A stretch of 7,144 bases of DNA. Source: JAVZLH01 sp049700435 (GTDB taxonomy: Archaea > Thermoproteota > Bathyarchaeia > Bathyarchaeales > Bathycorpusculaceae). Position 1 is the stretch's first letter. Every line of letters begins with the position of its first letter. A program made the position numbers and the translations under genes. Where the stretch lies: positions 1 through 7,144 of the forward strand of contig JBNAVK010000052.1 of NCBI GenBank assembly GCA_049700435.1, written 5' to 3'. Below the pieces are notes generated by a model. It did no database searches and was not told the DNA's origin. It was given only the letters and a program-made list of their open reading frames with translations. This document shows positions 1 through 5,650 of this stretch, piece after piece.

Positions 1-18
1 CAAAAACTGAAAAACATG

Positions 19-46
19 AGTATACGGTATACTTATATACGCGTAT
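19..46. promoter_or_regulatory. Palindrome cluster around the vapBC TATA box, likely operator
   Basis: Bases 19-33 form a perfect inverted repeat, AGTATAC-G-GTATACT (7+1+7). Bases 37-46 form a second perfect palindrome, ATACGCGTAT. They share a TATAC/GTATA half-site that recurs every 7-8 bases. A TATA-like box, TTATATAC (33-40), lies between and within them, which would place transcription start near 60-66, only a few bases before the antitoxin ATG at 71. AbrB-fold antitoxins commonly repress their own operon by binding such palindromes, so this is probably the autoregulatory operator. The repeats are seen directly; the binding role is inferred. Confidence 0.6.
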
Positions 47-70
47 TCCAAAACTTTCTCTTGAATAGAA

Positions 71-304
71 ATGCCGAAAACCAAAATCACAAGCAAATTT
101 CAAATCACAATTCCAAAAGAAGTTCGTGAAAAAATTAAGGTTAAGCCTGGAGAAATAGTCAATGTTGAAAGCATTAGTGACGAGGAAATAATTATCAGAA
201 GATTTAAAAGAATAAAAGAACCGCTAAAAGTGCTGGTAGGCAAAACCGCCTCAAACCGCCACGTTACCATAGAAGAGCTTGAAGAGAAGGCTGAGACGAG
301 GTAA
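71..304 (+). CDS. vapB: AbrB/MazE-fold antitoxin of a VapBC-type pair
   Basis: This 77-residue protein is probably the DNA-binding antitoxin that neutralises the PIN toxin encoded next to it. Residues 4-45 form a swapped-hairpin AbrB/SpoVT domain with the typical pattern: TSKFQITIPKEVRE at the N terminus, then KVKPGE, then a beta strand ending IIIRR. Residues 46-77 are charged and probably helical, matching the toxin-binding tail of such antitoxins. The ATG at 71 has no Shine-Dalgarno sequence, and the TATA box at 33-40 predicts a very short leader, so a leaderless or near-leaderless mRNA is likely. The stop codon at 302-304 overlaps the ribosome-binding site of the toxin gene, which suggests one transcript and coupled translation. 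The palindromes upstream fit self-repression. The family call is firm; the pairing with the toxin is inferred from adjacency and known family behaviour. Confidence 0.88.
   Translation: MPKTKITSKFQITIPKEVREKIKVKPGEIVNVESISDEEIIIRRFKRIKEPLKVLVGKTASNRHVTIEELEEKAETR
298..302 (+). promoter_or_regulatory. Ribosome-binding site that decides the vapC start
   Basis: GAGGT spans the last antitoxin codons and the first base of its stop codon. It lies six bases before the TTG at 309, good spacing for an archaeal Shine-Dalgarno. It favours this TTG over the in-frame TTG at 279 and suggests that toxin translation depends on ribosomes finishing vapB. Confidence 0.6.
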
Positions 305-308
305 AGTT

Positions 309-734
309 TTGGCAACCTATTTTATTGATAGCAACGTTTTCTTTTACGCGAAAATTTTGGATCGCCAGTATGGCAGTGCATGCGCTGATATTTTGGGTAA
401 AATAGAGGAAGGCGAACTTGAAGCAGCTACTTCAACTTTAGTTATTGTTGAGTTAGCAAACGCCTTGAGGAAATATGGGCTAGAAGATGAGGTGAAAGAC
501 GTTATTGATGCGATTTTTTCTTTAGATATCAGCGTTTTTGAAGTTGACTTATTGGATGTGAGAATTGCCGCTCGCGTTTATGACGAGTTTAGAATCAGTC
601 CATACGATTGTGTTCACGTAGCAGTTATGAAAAAAGCTGACATTGCCAACATCATCTCCGCAGACAAAGATTTCGACAAGATAACATGGATAAAGCGGTT
701 CGACCCCAAAACTTCTGATTGCACATCACTGTAA
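309..734 (+). CDS. vapC: PIN-domain ribonuclease toxin, VapC type
   Basis: This is a 141-residue PIN-domain protein, probably a Mg2+-dependent endoribonuclease that halts translation when freed from its antitoxin. The acidic active site is complete: D7 in YFIDSNV, E48 in IVELANAL, D100 in SPYDCVHVA, and D119/D121 in SADKDF. I chose the TTG at 309 because GAGGT (298-302) sits six bases upstream and because PIN proteins usually begin a few residues before the first Asp. A TTG at 279 in the same frame would add ten basic residues and overlap vapB by 26 bases, and it has only a weak purine-rich stretch ahead of it. The gap to vapB is four bases. The stop codon abuts the stop of the opposing pyrH with no base between. 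RNA target specificity cannot be read from the sequence. Confidence 0.88.
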   Translation: MATYFIDSNVFFYAKILDRQYGSACADILGKIEEGELEAATSTLVIVELANALRKYGLEDEVKDVIDAIFSLDISVFEVDLLDVRIAARVYDEFRISPYDCVHVAVMKKADIANIISADKDFDKITWIKRFDPKTSDCTSL

Positions 735-1409
735 TTATTCAATTGTTGTTCCGATACGCTCGCCTTTAACAACTAACAAAACGTTATCAGGATTAAAACC
801 ATTCACAACAACAAACTTAACCCTTTTACGCTTTAGAATTTTTATTGCCTCGGGATCTATAATCTGGTGTATTCCAGCCTTGTGTTTGTCTTCGCTTAAA
901 ACACGTGTCAGATCCTCGAAGCGCAAGTGTTCAAGTTTAACTGCGTCTGCATGTTTCCGCGGGTCTTTAGTGTAAATGCCCTCTTGGTCTGTTGCCTTAA
1001 TCAACACTTCGGCATTCAACCGCTCAGCAACTAAGGCGGCTACAGCATCCGTTGTCATGCCGGGTTTTAAACCGCCCAAAACTGCAATTTTTCCTTTACC
1101 CAAACATTTAGCGACTTCTTCAACCTTCAGAAGCACTTTTCCGCAGCCAAGTTTTCCGAGCTTTTTAGCGAAAAGTTGGGCGAAGATTCGGGAAACAGAA
1201 ATTGCCACATCATCTTGGTCTTTTTCCCCAAGTCCCAAATCCTTTGCGGTTTTAATAAATTCTCTTGCTAATACTCCGCCGCCAACAACCACAGCTACAT
1301 CATGCCCTTCGCTTCTAAGTTCTTTCAACATTTCCACATAATCGCTTATCAGTTTTGGATTAACTGGCGAGGCAATAACCGAACCGCCTATCCGAATTAC
1401 AATCTTCAT
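735..1409 (-). CDS. pyrH: UMP kinase, archaeal type
   Basis: This enzyme phosphorylates UMP to UDP with ATP in the cytoplasm, feeding UTP and CTP synthesis. At 224 residues it has the usual length for archaeal UMP kinases of the amino-acid-kinase fold. Visible motifs are the N-terminal strand with GGS (8-10), the VVVGGG glycine loop (41-45), GEKDQDD (61-67) at the nucleotide-contacting region, GGLKPGMTTDA (112-122), and ATDQEGIYTKDPR (139-151), where the ATP base and ribose bind. The start is ATG at 1409 with AAGGAAG eight bases upstream (1418-1424). It lies 44 bases downstream of the MBL-fold gene on the same strand. Co-transcription is possible, but a TTTAAA box at the end of that gene could give pyrH its own promoter. 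Its stop touches the stop of vapC on the other strand. Nothing in the sequence looks damaged. Confidence 0.95.
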   Translation of the reverse strand: MKIVIRIGGSVIASPVNPKLISDYVEMLKELRSEGHDVAVVVGGGVLAREFIKTAKDLGLGEKDQDDVAISVSRIFAQLFAKKLGKLGCGKVLLKVEEVAKCLGKGKIAVLGGLKPGMTTDAVAALVAERLNAEVLIKATDQEGIYTKDPRKHADAVKLEHLRFEDLTRVLSEDKHKAGIHQIIDPEAIKILKRKRVKFVVVNGFNPDNVLLVVKGERIGTTIE

Positions 1410-1417
1410 GAAACTTT

Positions 1418-1457
1418 CTTCCTTAGCTGCAACCTATTGTTGGCTGCAAACATTTAA
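1418..1457 (-). promoter_or_regulatory. Possible pyrH promoter and ribosome-binding site
   Basis: Read on the minus strand, CTTTTAAATG (1451-1460) resembles a TATA box and overlaps the stop codon of the upstream MBL-fold gene. A start about 25 bases on would give a leader of roughly 20 bases that contains the Shine-Dalgarno AAGGAAG (1418-1424). The ribosome site is convincing. The promoter is only plausible, since read-through from the upstream gene would also serve. Confidence 0.4.
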
Positions 1458-2290
1458 AAGAATTTGTTCAGTCCCTCTTGGCTTTTTACACCTCTTACTT
1501 GTATACTTATGGTTTCTCCGAAGTTAATTTGCATTTCATCAACAGCCGCAACTGTCGAAACACCAGTCTTCTCCTCAATCAACTTCGCCTCTTTAGCTGG
1601 TCCTTGAAATATCATCTGCATCCCAAGATGCGTCAAAACCGCTTTCTCAGGATGTGCTTCCTCAATTATTTTTACGGCGTCGTCTGTCGTCATGTGACCC
1701 TTCCATGGTTTTCCGGCTGGTCTCATAACGCATAACATTAGAAGCCTTGCACCTTCGTAATATTTCCCTATACCCTCAAAATATTCTGTGTCACTTGTGT
1801 AGGCAAAGTCGCCGAATTCCTTGGTTTCAAATTTGAAGCCCACAGCGTCTGGGTCTGTGTGCCTAGCCTCTGTTACTGTAACTTGCACGTCTTCCACTTG
1901 AAACTTCATGTTTGGCGAGGCTTCGACGGTTTGTTCTGGCATTTGCTGGTGATACTTGGAAATTGAGGCTTCGCAAACTTCGCTTCCGCTTAAAACGCTT
2001 TTAGGTGCTGCAAGAACACCCCGCTTTTTTGTCATGCCACGGGTCATTGCCTCAATTAGAACCTCTGCATCTGTGTAGTGGTCCGGATGTGAGTGGGAGA
2101 CAAAGATGGCGTTAAGCTTCTGCGGATCTAAACCCATGTTAATGGAATGCACAAGAGCTCCTGGTCCAGGGTCCAAGTGAAGGTTTAGGCTTTCGCTTAT
2201 TACGCGTATCCCAGCGGTTCGCCTCTTTTGCGTGATTGTCGCAAATCTTCCGCCGCCGGTTCCCAAGAAGATTATTTGATATTGAGCCAT
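1454..2290 (-). CDS. Metallo-beta-lactamase-fold hydrolase (RNase Z / cyclic phosphodiesterase-like group)
   Basis: This 278-residue cytoplasmic hydrolase has a complete two-metal site. The signature HSHPDH gives H66, H68, D70 and H71; further ligands are H144 (EARHTDP), D167 (YTSDTEY) and H221 (LTHLGM). The N-terminal FLGTGGGR strand-loop and the LDPGPG turn (40-44) are typical of the RNase Z / phosphoribosyl cyclic phosphodiesterase / AHL-lactonase-like part of the superfamily. I see no RNase Z exosite or clear tRNA-binding segment, so a true tRNase Z is unlikely and the substrate is unknown. ATG at 2290 has AAGGA six bases upstream (2297-2301) and a TATA box, TTTATAAA (2331-2338), about 40 bases upstream. 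pyrH follows 44 bases downstream on the same strand, but that alone does not link the functions. Confidence 0.85.
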   Translation of the reverse strand: MAQYQIIFLGTGGGRFATITQKRRTAGIRVISESLNLHLDPGPGALVHSINMGLDPQKLNAIFVSHSHPDHYTDAEVLIEAMTRGMTKKRGVLAAPKSVLSGSEVCEASISKYHQQMPEQTVEASPNMKFQVEDVQVTVTEARHTDPDAVGFKFETKEFGDFAYTSDTEYFEGIGKYYEGARLLMLCVMRPAGKPWKGHMTTDDAVKIIEEAHPEKAVLTHLGMQMIFQGPAKEAKLIEEKTGVSTVAAVDEMQINFGETISIQVRGVKSQEGLNKFF

Positions 2291-2326
2291 GCGTATTCCT
2301 TATAGCGCTACATGATTTTTGCTTTA

Positions 2327-2389
2327 CTCTTTTATAAACTGGGAAAACACTTTTAACATTGTATCAACTGAAGTAAACGAAGCTGGAGG
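2327..2389. promoter_or_regulatory. Divergent promoter region between the MBL-fold gene and the exchanger
   Basis: The 108-base gap between these divergent genes contains TTTATAAA (2331-2338), itself a palindrome and therefore a possible TATA box in either direction. For the minus-strand gene it predicts a start near 2305 and a 15-base leader with AAGGA. For the plus-strand exchanger either this box or TTTTAACA (2351-2358) could serve, followed by the strong Shine-Dalgarno GGAGG (2385-2389) nine bases before the TTG start. Confidence 0.5.
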
Positions 2390-2398
2390 CGGCTTACT

Positions 2399-3382
2399 TT
2401 GTTCGAGGAATGGGGGTTGCTTGGCAATGCACTTGTTCTTTTAGCTTCTCTGGTTGTTCTCGACAAGGCAAGCGATTGGACTATAACGAACTCTGTTAAG
2501 GTTGCAGACATAACAGGAATTGGAAAAACAACTGTGGGATTTATTTTAGTTGCCTTTTCCACGTCGCTACCGGAACTTTGTGTCTCCATCTTCGCCGCTA
2601 TTGGCGGCGGAAGCGTAGGCATCGCCATCGGAAACGTTTTAGGCTCAAACATCGTTAACATCTGCCTAATACTCGGCCTATGCTTCCTCCTAATAACCCT
2701 AAAAAGTTCTGAAAGCGTAAAGCTTCTGCCAACCATGGCACGAGAGGAAATAGGCACGTTATATTTTGGCCTTTTTGTAGCCTCCGTTATTCCTCTAGCT
2801 CTCCTTTACATAGGATACGCGAGCAGATTCATCGGCGTGATTTTATTGGCAATTTTCATTTTCTACATTTACCAACTTTCAAAAGTGAAGAAAATCAAAG
2901 AGGAAGGCTCCTTAGGGGAAGAACGCAAAAAACTGAGCCGATATTCCTTCCTTGCATTTTTAGGCGCCACCCTAGTCGTTGTAAGCTCATATTTTATTGT
3001 TGACTCTGCCTCTTATATCGCTGAAGGTCTAGGAATCCCGCCAGTAGTCATAGGCGCCACAATTGTCGCTTTAGGAACAAGCCTACCAGAACTTGCAACA
3101 AGCGTAGACTCTGTCCAAAAGGGACACATGGACCTTGCCTTGGGCAACATTATTGGAAGCTGCTTCATAAACATAACATGTATTCTAGGCGTTGCATTAA
3201 TAGGTTCAACATTAGCGGTTAACATGGCCGCCTTCTCCCATCTCGTAATGTTCTCACTCATAACAAACCTACTCTTATGGTATTTCTTATCAAGTGAAAG
3301 AATAAGCTGGAGAGAAGGAGCCATATTCCTTTTCATGTATTTCATCTTTCTTGTAACAAGCTACAGCGGCTACCAAGCCTAG
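2399..3382 (+). CDS. Sodium/calcium exchanger family (CaCA) membrane antiporter
   Basis: This 327-residue inner-membrane antiporter probably exports Ca2+ in exchange for Na+ or H+. It is hydrophobic throughout, about ten membrane helices in two inverted halves, with a charged cytoplasmic loop near residues 161-182. Both ion-binding alpha repeats are visible. Repeat 1 has AFSTSLPE (T55, S56, E59) and GNVLGSNIVN (78-87). Repeat 2 has ALGTSLPE (T227, S228, E231) and GNIIGSCFIN (249-258). The usual GSN of repeat 2 reads GSC (C255), and the residue at the last ion-ligand position is N258, where the Methanocaldococcus exchanger NCX_Mj has Asp by my recollection. The start is a TTG with GGAGG nine bases upstream. 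The length matches prokaryotic YrbG-like members. The family is certain; ion preference is not. Confidence 0.9.
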   Translation: MFEEWGLLGNALVLLASLVVLDKASDWTITNSVKVADITGIGKTTVGFILVAFSTSLPELCVSIFAAIGGGSVGIAIGNVLGSNIVNICLILGLCFLLITLKSSESVKLLPTMAREEIGTLYFGLFVASVIPLALLYIGYASRFIGVILLAIFIFYIYQLSKVKKIKEEGSLGEERKKLSRYSFLAFLGATLVVVSSYFIVDSASYIAEGLGIPPVVIGATIVALGTSLPELATSVDSVQKGHMDLALGNIIGSCFINITCILGVALIGSTLAVNMAAFSHLVMFSLITNLLLWYFLSSERISWREGAIFLFMYFIFLVTSYSGYQA

Positions 3383-3469
3383 GGGGATGACAATCACTTA
3401 AATTTCAGCCGATGCCGCAAAAGCATTTCCCCCGCTTGTGCACTTAAGACTTTGAAAGGAGATTGAAGT

Positions 3470-3856
3470 TCAGCTTTTTCGTTTCTTCTTTTTGTTGGCA
3501 TTCTTCACTGACTGCTTGCTCATCATAGCTTCTTCTAGGGAACACGCCTTTTGAAGCTCCTTCATGTACCAGCTTCTATCTCTTGAATAACTTAAGCCAG
3601 CAGCTATGCCGAGGACCATAAGTGCTAAACCGCAGATTATTAGCGACAAGCCCAAGATGGCTCCGGCGACCAGTTCAGGGTAATAGGGAATAAATAGAAA
3701 CCACTCTGGGAGTTTATTTAAACTTAAAGTCAGGCTTAAGGTTTCCAGTATTCCGCCGACAAAGAATGTGGCACCAGCCAAAAACATCAAGTATGCTGAC
3801 ATTTCATTATGCCTCGACTCTTCCGCTTTTTCGTGCAAGTAATCTCTGAATGACAT
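3470..3856 (-). CDS. Small two-helix membrane protein, unknown function
   Basis: I do not recognise this 128-residue protein. Two hydrophobic segments, about 20-44 and 62-88, should cross the membrane and are joined by a short outward loop rich in aromatic and proline residues (LPEWFLFIPYYPE). The N terminus is charged and soluble. The C-terminal third is cytoplasmic by the positive-inside rule and ends in a very basic lysine/arginine tail (117-127) that could touch nucleic acid, ribosomes or lipid head groups. The ATG at 3856 has no Shine-Dalgarno, but CATTTATTG (3879-3887) lies about 25-30 bases upstream, which fits a leaderless transcript. It is convergent with the exchanger (87-base gap) and divergent from the HAD gene. 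Biased low-complexity codons at the C terminus are the only oddity. That it is a real gene is likely but not certain. Confidence 0.65.
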   Translation of the reverse strand: MSFRDYLHEKAEESRHNEMSAYLMFLAGATFFVGGILETLSLTLSLNKLPEWFLFIPYYPELVAGAILGLSLIICGLALMVLGIAAGLSYSRDRSWYMKELQKACSLEEAMMSKQSVKNANKKKKRKS

Positions 3857-3878
3857 CGAAGCTCAACACGTCTTAAAT

Positions 3879-3955
3879 CAATAAATGTGTACGTAAATCT
3901 TATTATTTGAAAATAAGCATTGCAAAAACGAATTGGTAATAAACAAAAGGGGGAG
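3879..3955. promoter_or_regulatory. Divergent promoters for the small membrane protein and HAD gene
   Basis: On the minus strand CATTTATTG (3879-3887) is correctly spaced for a leaderless start at 3856. On the plus strand CTTATTATTT (3899-3908) is a TATA-like box that would start transcription near 3930. A purine run, GGGGGAG (3949-3955), then precedes the preferred HAD start at 3968 by 12 bases. Bases 3899-3917 also form a 6-bp inverted repeat, CTTATT/AATAAG. The boxes are inferred from position and composition. Confidence 0.4.
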
Positions 3956-3967
3956 AAGAAAGCCGTC

Positions 3968-4708
3968 TTGCAAACTATAAAAGCAGTAATTTTTGACTTT
4001 ATAGGCACGTTAACGAATGTTAAAGGCTACAGTCTAGAAACTTCAAAAATGAAGCTCTATAAGGCTATTTTGGAATCAGGCTTCAACGTTAGTGCTGAAA
4101 ACTTTTTGAAGGCTTATAGCGATGCACACGAAAAGTATAGGGTTATACGATATCAGAAGCTTGTTGAAGTAACAAACGCTGTTTGGATTTCCGAAGCGCT
4201 AAACGCTCTCGGATTTAAAACAAGCTCCGAGGATCCGCGGATAAAAGCGGCTGTCAACGTTTTCTTCGAGGATTACCTAAACTCTTTTGAGCTAAGACCA
4301 TGCGTGAAGCCCATGCTGAAGCGGTTTTCAACACGCTACAGGCTGGGTTTAGTTTCAAACTTCACGTATGCACCAGTGATTTATGCTGCCCTCAGAAAAC
4401 TTGGCATAAACCGCTTTTTCAATGTTATATTGGTTTCGGATGCTGTTGGATGGCGCAAGCCTTACGCAAAAATTTTTGAAGAAGCTCTCAAAAGGCTTGG
4501 AACAAGGGCTGAAGAAACAGTCTACGTTGGAGACAGCCCTCAAGAAGACATTGAAGGCGCGAAGGCTGTAGGCATGAAAACAGTTTTTGTTCCTTCACAG
4601 TTTTACTCGCTTGAAAATCTCAGAGAAAGCCAACAGAAGCCTGACATAATCGTTAAAGACATTTGCACACTCTACAAAATCTTCCACAAAAATTTTACGC
4701 CCACCTAA
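3968..4708 (+). CDS. HAD-superfamily hydrolase-like protein with altered motif I
   Basis: This 246-residue cytoplasmic protein has a Rossmann-like HAD core with a helical cap (roughly residues 20-105). Motif I reads FDFIGTL: the nucleophile D10 is present, but the +2 position is I12 instead of the Asp found in HAD phosphatases. Motif II is S130 (LVSNF), motif III is K164 (GWRKPYAK), and motif IV is VGDSPQED with D189 and D194. I prefer the TTG at 3968, because a TTG at 3920 lies upstream of the predicted transcription start and has no ribosome site, while GGGGGAG precedes 3968 and HAD proteins usually start just before motif I. Neighbours give no hint of substrate. Without the +2 Asp, ordinary phosphatase activity is doubtful. 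Haloacid dehalogenases and phosphonatases also lack it, as may binding-only relatives. Family is certain, reaction open. Confidence 0.85.
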   Translation: MQTIKAVIFDFIGTLTNVKGYSLETSKMKLYKAILESGFNVSAENFLKAYSDAHEKYRVIRYQKLVEVTNAVWISEALNALGFKTSSEDPRIKAAVNVFFEDYLNSFELRPCVKPMLKRFSTRYRLGLVSNFTYAPVIYAALRKLGINRFFNVILVSDAVGWRKPYAKIFEEALKRLGTRAEETVYVGDSPQEDIEGAKAVGMKTVFVPSQFYSLENLRESQQKPDIIVKDICTLYKIFHKNFTPT

Positions 4709-4735
4709 AGTTTTTATTTGTTCGTCTCTATTTCC
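4709..4735 (+). terminator. U-rich terminator after the HAD gene
   Basis: The stretch right after the HAD stop is T-rich on the plus strand (AGTTTTTATTTG, then CTCTATTTCCC) and has no strong hairpin. Archaeal RNA polymerase terminates at such oligo-U tracts, so transcription of the HAD gene likely ends here. The aldolase gene would then start from its own promoter within the following 80 bases. Confidence 0.45.
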
Positions 4736-4762
4736 CATCAATAATGATGTGGAGAGAGCAAT

Positions 4763-4805
4763 GTTTAATTTGCATTTGCTTATAGAATAATGGGTAATTG
4801 AGGGG
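4763..4805 (+). promoter_or_regulatory. Aldolase promoter region and ribosome-binding site
   Basis: GAGGGG (4800-4805) lies six bases before the ATG at 4812 and is a good Shine-Dalgarno. TATA candidates are GTTTAATTTG (4763-4772) and CTTATAGAA (4779-4787). The first leaves room for a leader that contains the ribosome site; the second would start transcription within it. The ribosome site is clear; the promoter is tentative. Confidence 0.45.
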
Positions 4806-4811
4806 TTTGTA

Positions 4812-5612
4812 ATGACCGAGCTTGGAAAGAGAATTCGAATCGACCGCATAATGAACCGGAACACTAGGAGAACAGTCATAATCCCAATGGACCATGGAAT
4901 AACCTTGGGTCCCATTAAAGGGCTTTACGACATGAAAACCATCGTCAACCAAGTTGCCGAGGGAGGCGCAAACGCCGTTCTCCTACATAAAGGAATAATA
5001 AAAGCGGGCTACAGAGGCTATGGCAAGGACATAGGGTTAATACTGCATCTTTCAGGAAGCACAGCGCTGGGACCAGACCCAGACGCTAAAGTGCAGGTGG
5101 CAGATGTTATAGAAGCCATAAAACTTGGCGCTGACGCCGTTTCCATTCACATAAATGTAGGGTCCAAAACAGAAACTGAACAGTTGAAATTTCTGGGTAA
5201 AACAGCGAAAATATGTGAAGATTGGGGAGTGCCTCTCCTTGCAATGATGTACCCACGAGGAGAAAAAATCAAGGACCAATATGATGTGGATGTGGTTAAG
5301 CATGTTGCCCGCATCGGAGCAGAGCTCGGAGCAGACATCGTAAAGACCAACTACACCGGAAGCGAAGACACTTTCAGAGAAGTCGTTAAAGGATGCCTCG
5401 TGCCAGTTGTCATGGCTGGAGGACCCAAAACAAACACAGATGAAGAATTCTGCCAAATGGTTTACAGTTCAATACGTGCCGGCGGGGCTGGAGTTGCCGC
5501 TGGAAGAAACGTTTTCCAACATGAAAACCCGACGAAAATGGTTAAAGTATTATGCGGCATTGTCCATGAGGGCTTAGATGTTAAAACAGCCCTAGAAAAG
5601 TACATGAGATAG
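4812..5612 (+). CDS. aroA': 2-amino-3,7-dideoxy-D-threo-hept-6-ulosonate (ADTH) synthase / DhnA-type class I aldolase
   Basis: This 266-residue (beta/alpha)8 barrel belongs to the DhnA class I aldolase family. The closest match I recognise is archaeal ADTH synthase (MJ0400 type), which joins 6-deoxy-5-ketofructose 1-phosphate and aspartate semialdehyde in the first step of the archaeal route to 3-dehydroquinate. Seen in the sequence: PMDHGITLGPIKGL (25-38) with D27, MMYPRGEKIKDQYD (145-158) with Y147, the Schiff-base lysine K178 in ADIVKTNYTGS, and two phosphate-binding loops, MAGGPKT (201-207) and AAGRNVFQHENP (229-240). Length is typical. ATG at 4812 follows GAGGGG by six bases. The partner gene aroB' (dehydroquinate synthase II) is not in this window. 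Fructose-bisphosphate aldolase activity is the main alternative, since the paralogues share all these residues. The stop is three bases from the stop of convergent glyA. Confidence 0.85.
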   Translation: MTELGKRIRIDRIMNRNTRRTVIIPMDHGITLGPIKGLYDMKTIVNQVAEGGANAVLLHKGIIKAGYRGYGKDIGLILHLSGSTALGPDPDAKVQVADVIEAIKLGADAVSIHINVGSKTETEQLKFLGKTAKICEDWGVPLLAMMYPRGEKIKDQYDVDVVKHVARIGAELGADIVKTNYTGSEDTFREVVKGCLVPVVMAGGPKTNTDEEFCQMVYSSIRAGGAGVAAGRNVFQHENPTKMVKVLCGIVHEGLDVKTALEKYMR

Positions 5613-5650
5613 CAATTATTTTCCAACGCTGTTTTTTAGATTTTCCACGG
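5613..5650 (+). terminator. U-tract terminator of the aldolase gene inside the glyA 3' end
   Basis: Directly after the aldolase stop the plus strand has three T runs within 35 bases: ATTATTTT, TGTTTTTTAG and GATTTTCC. On the other strand these are the lysine/asparagine codons of the glyA C terminus. They fit archaeal intrinsic termination, so the same bases would encode protein one way and end transcription the other way. No hairpin is needed or seen. Confidence 0.5.

Noticed and set aside
279..308. Upstream TTG start for vapC
   Set aside because: It would add ten basic residues and overlap vapB by 26 bases; the TTG at 309 has a better ribosome site and fits the PIN-domain start.
976..1341. 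Open frame of 121 codons on the plus strand
   Set aside because: It lies wholly antisense to pyrH, whose motifs are clear; its product is serine/proline-rich with no recognisable domain.
1424..1450. Direct repeat of GCTGCAA upstream of pyrH
   Set aside because: Seven bases repeated once, with no symmetry and no known regulator; too weak to call an operator.
1454..2290. MBL-fold gene as a true tRNase Z
   Set aside because: The metal site matches, but no exosite or tRNA-binding arm is visible, so only the broad group is claimed.
2353..2757. Open frame of 134 codons on the minus strand
   Set aside because: It is antisense to the exchanger, overlaps its start and promoter, and has no recognisable motif.
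3382..3433. GGGGGA/TCCCCC inverted repeat between the exchanger and the small membrane protein, plus a CACTTAA direct repeat (3395 and 3441)
   Set aside because: The arms are six bases and the loop is about 40 bases, and no U-tract follows; the repeats are short enough to be chance.
4744..4785. Short frame MMWREQCLICICL upstream of the aldolase, considered as an attenuator-type leader peptide
   Set aside because: It has only one Trp, no ribosome site, and probably lies in or upstream of the promoter, so it may not be transcribed with the aldolase.
5052..5456. Open frame of 134 codons on the minus strand
   Set aside because: It is antisense to the aldolase, rich in Phe/Cys/Ser as expected of a shadow frame, and has no ribosome site.
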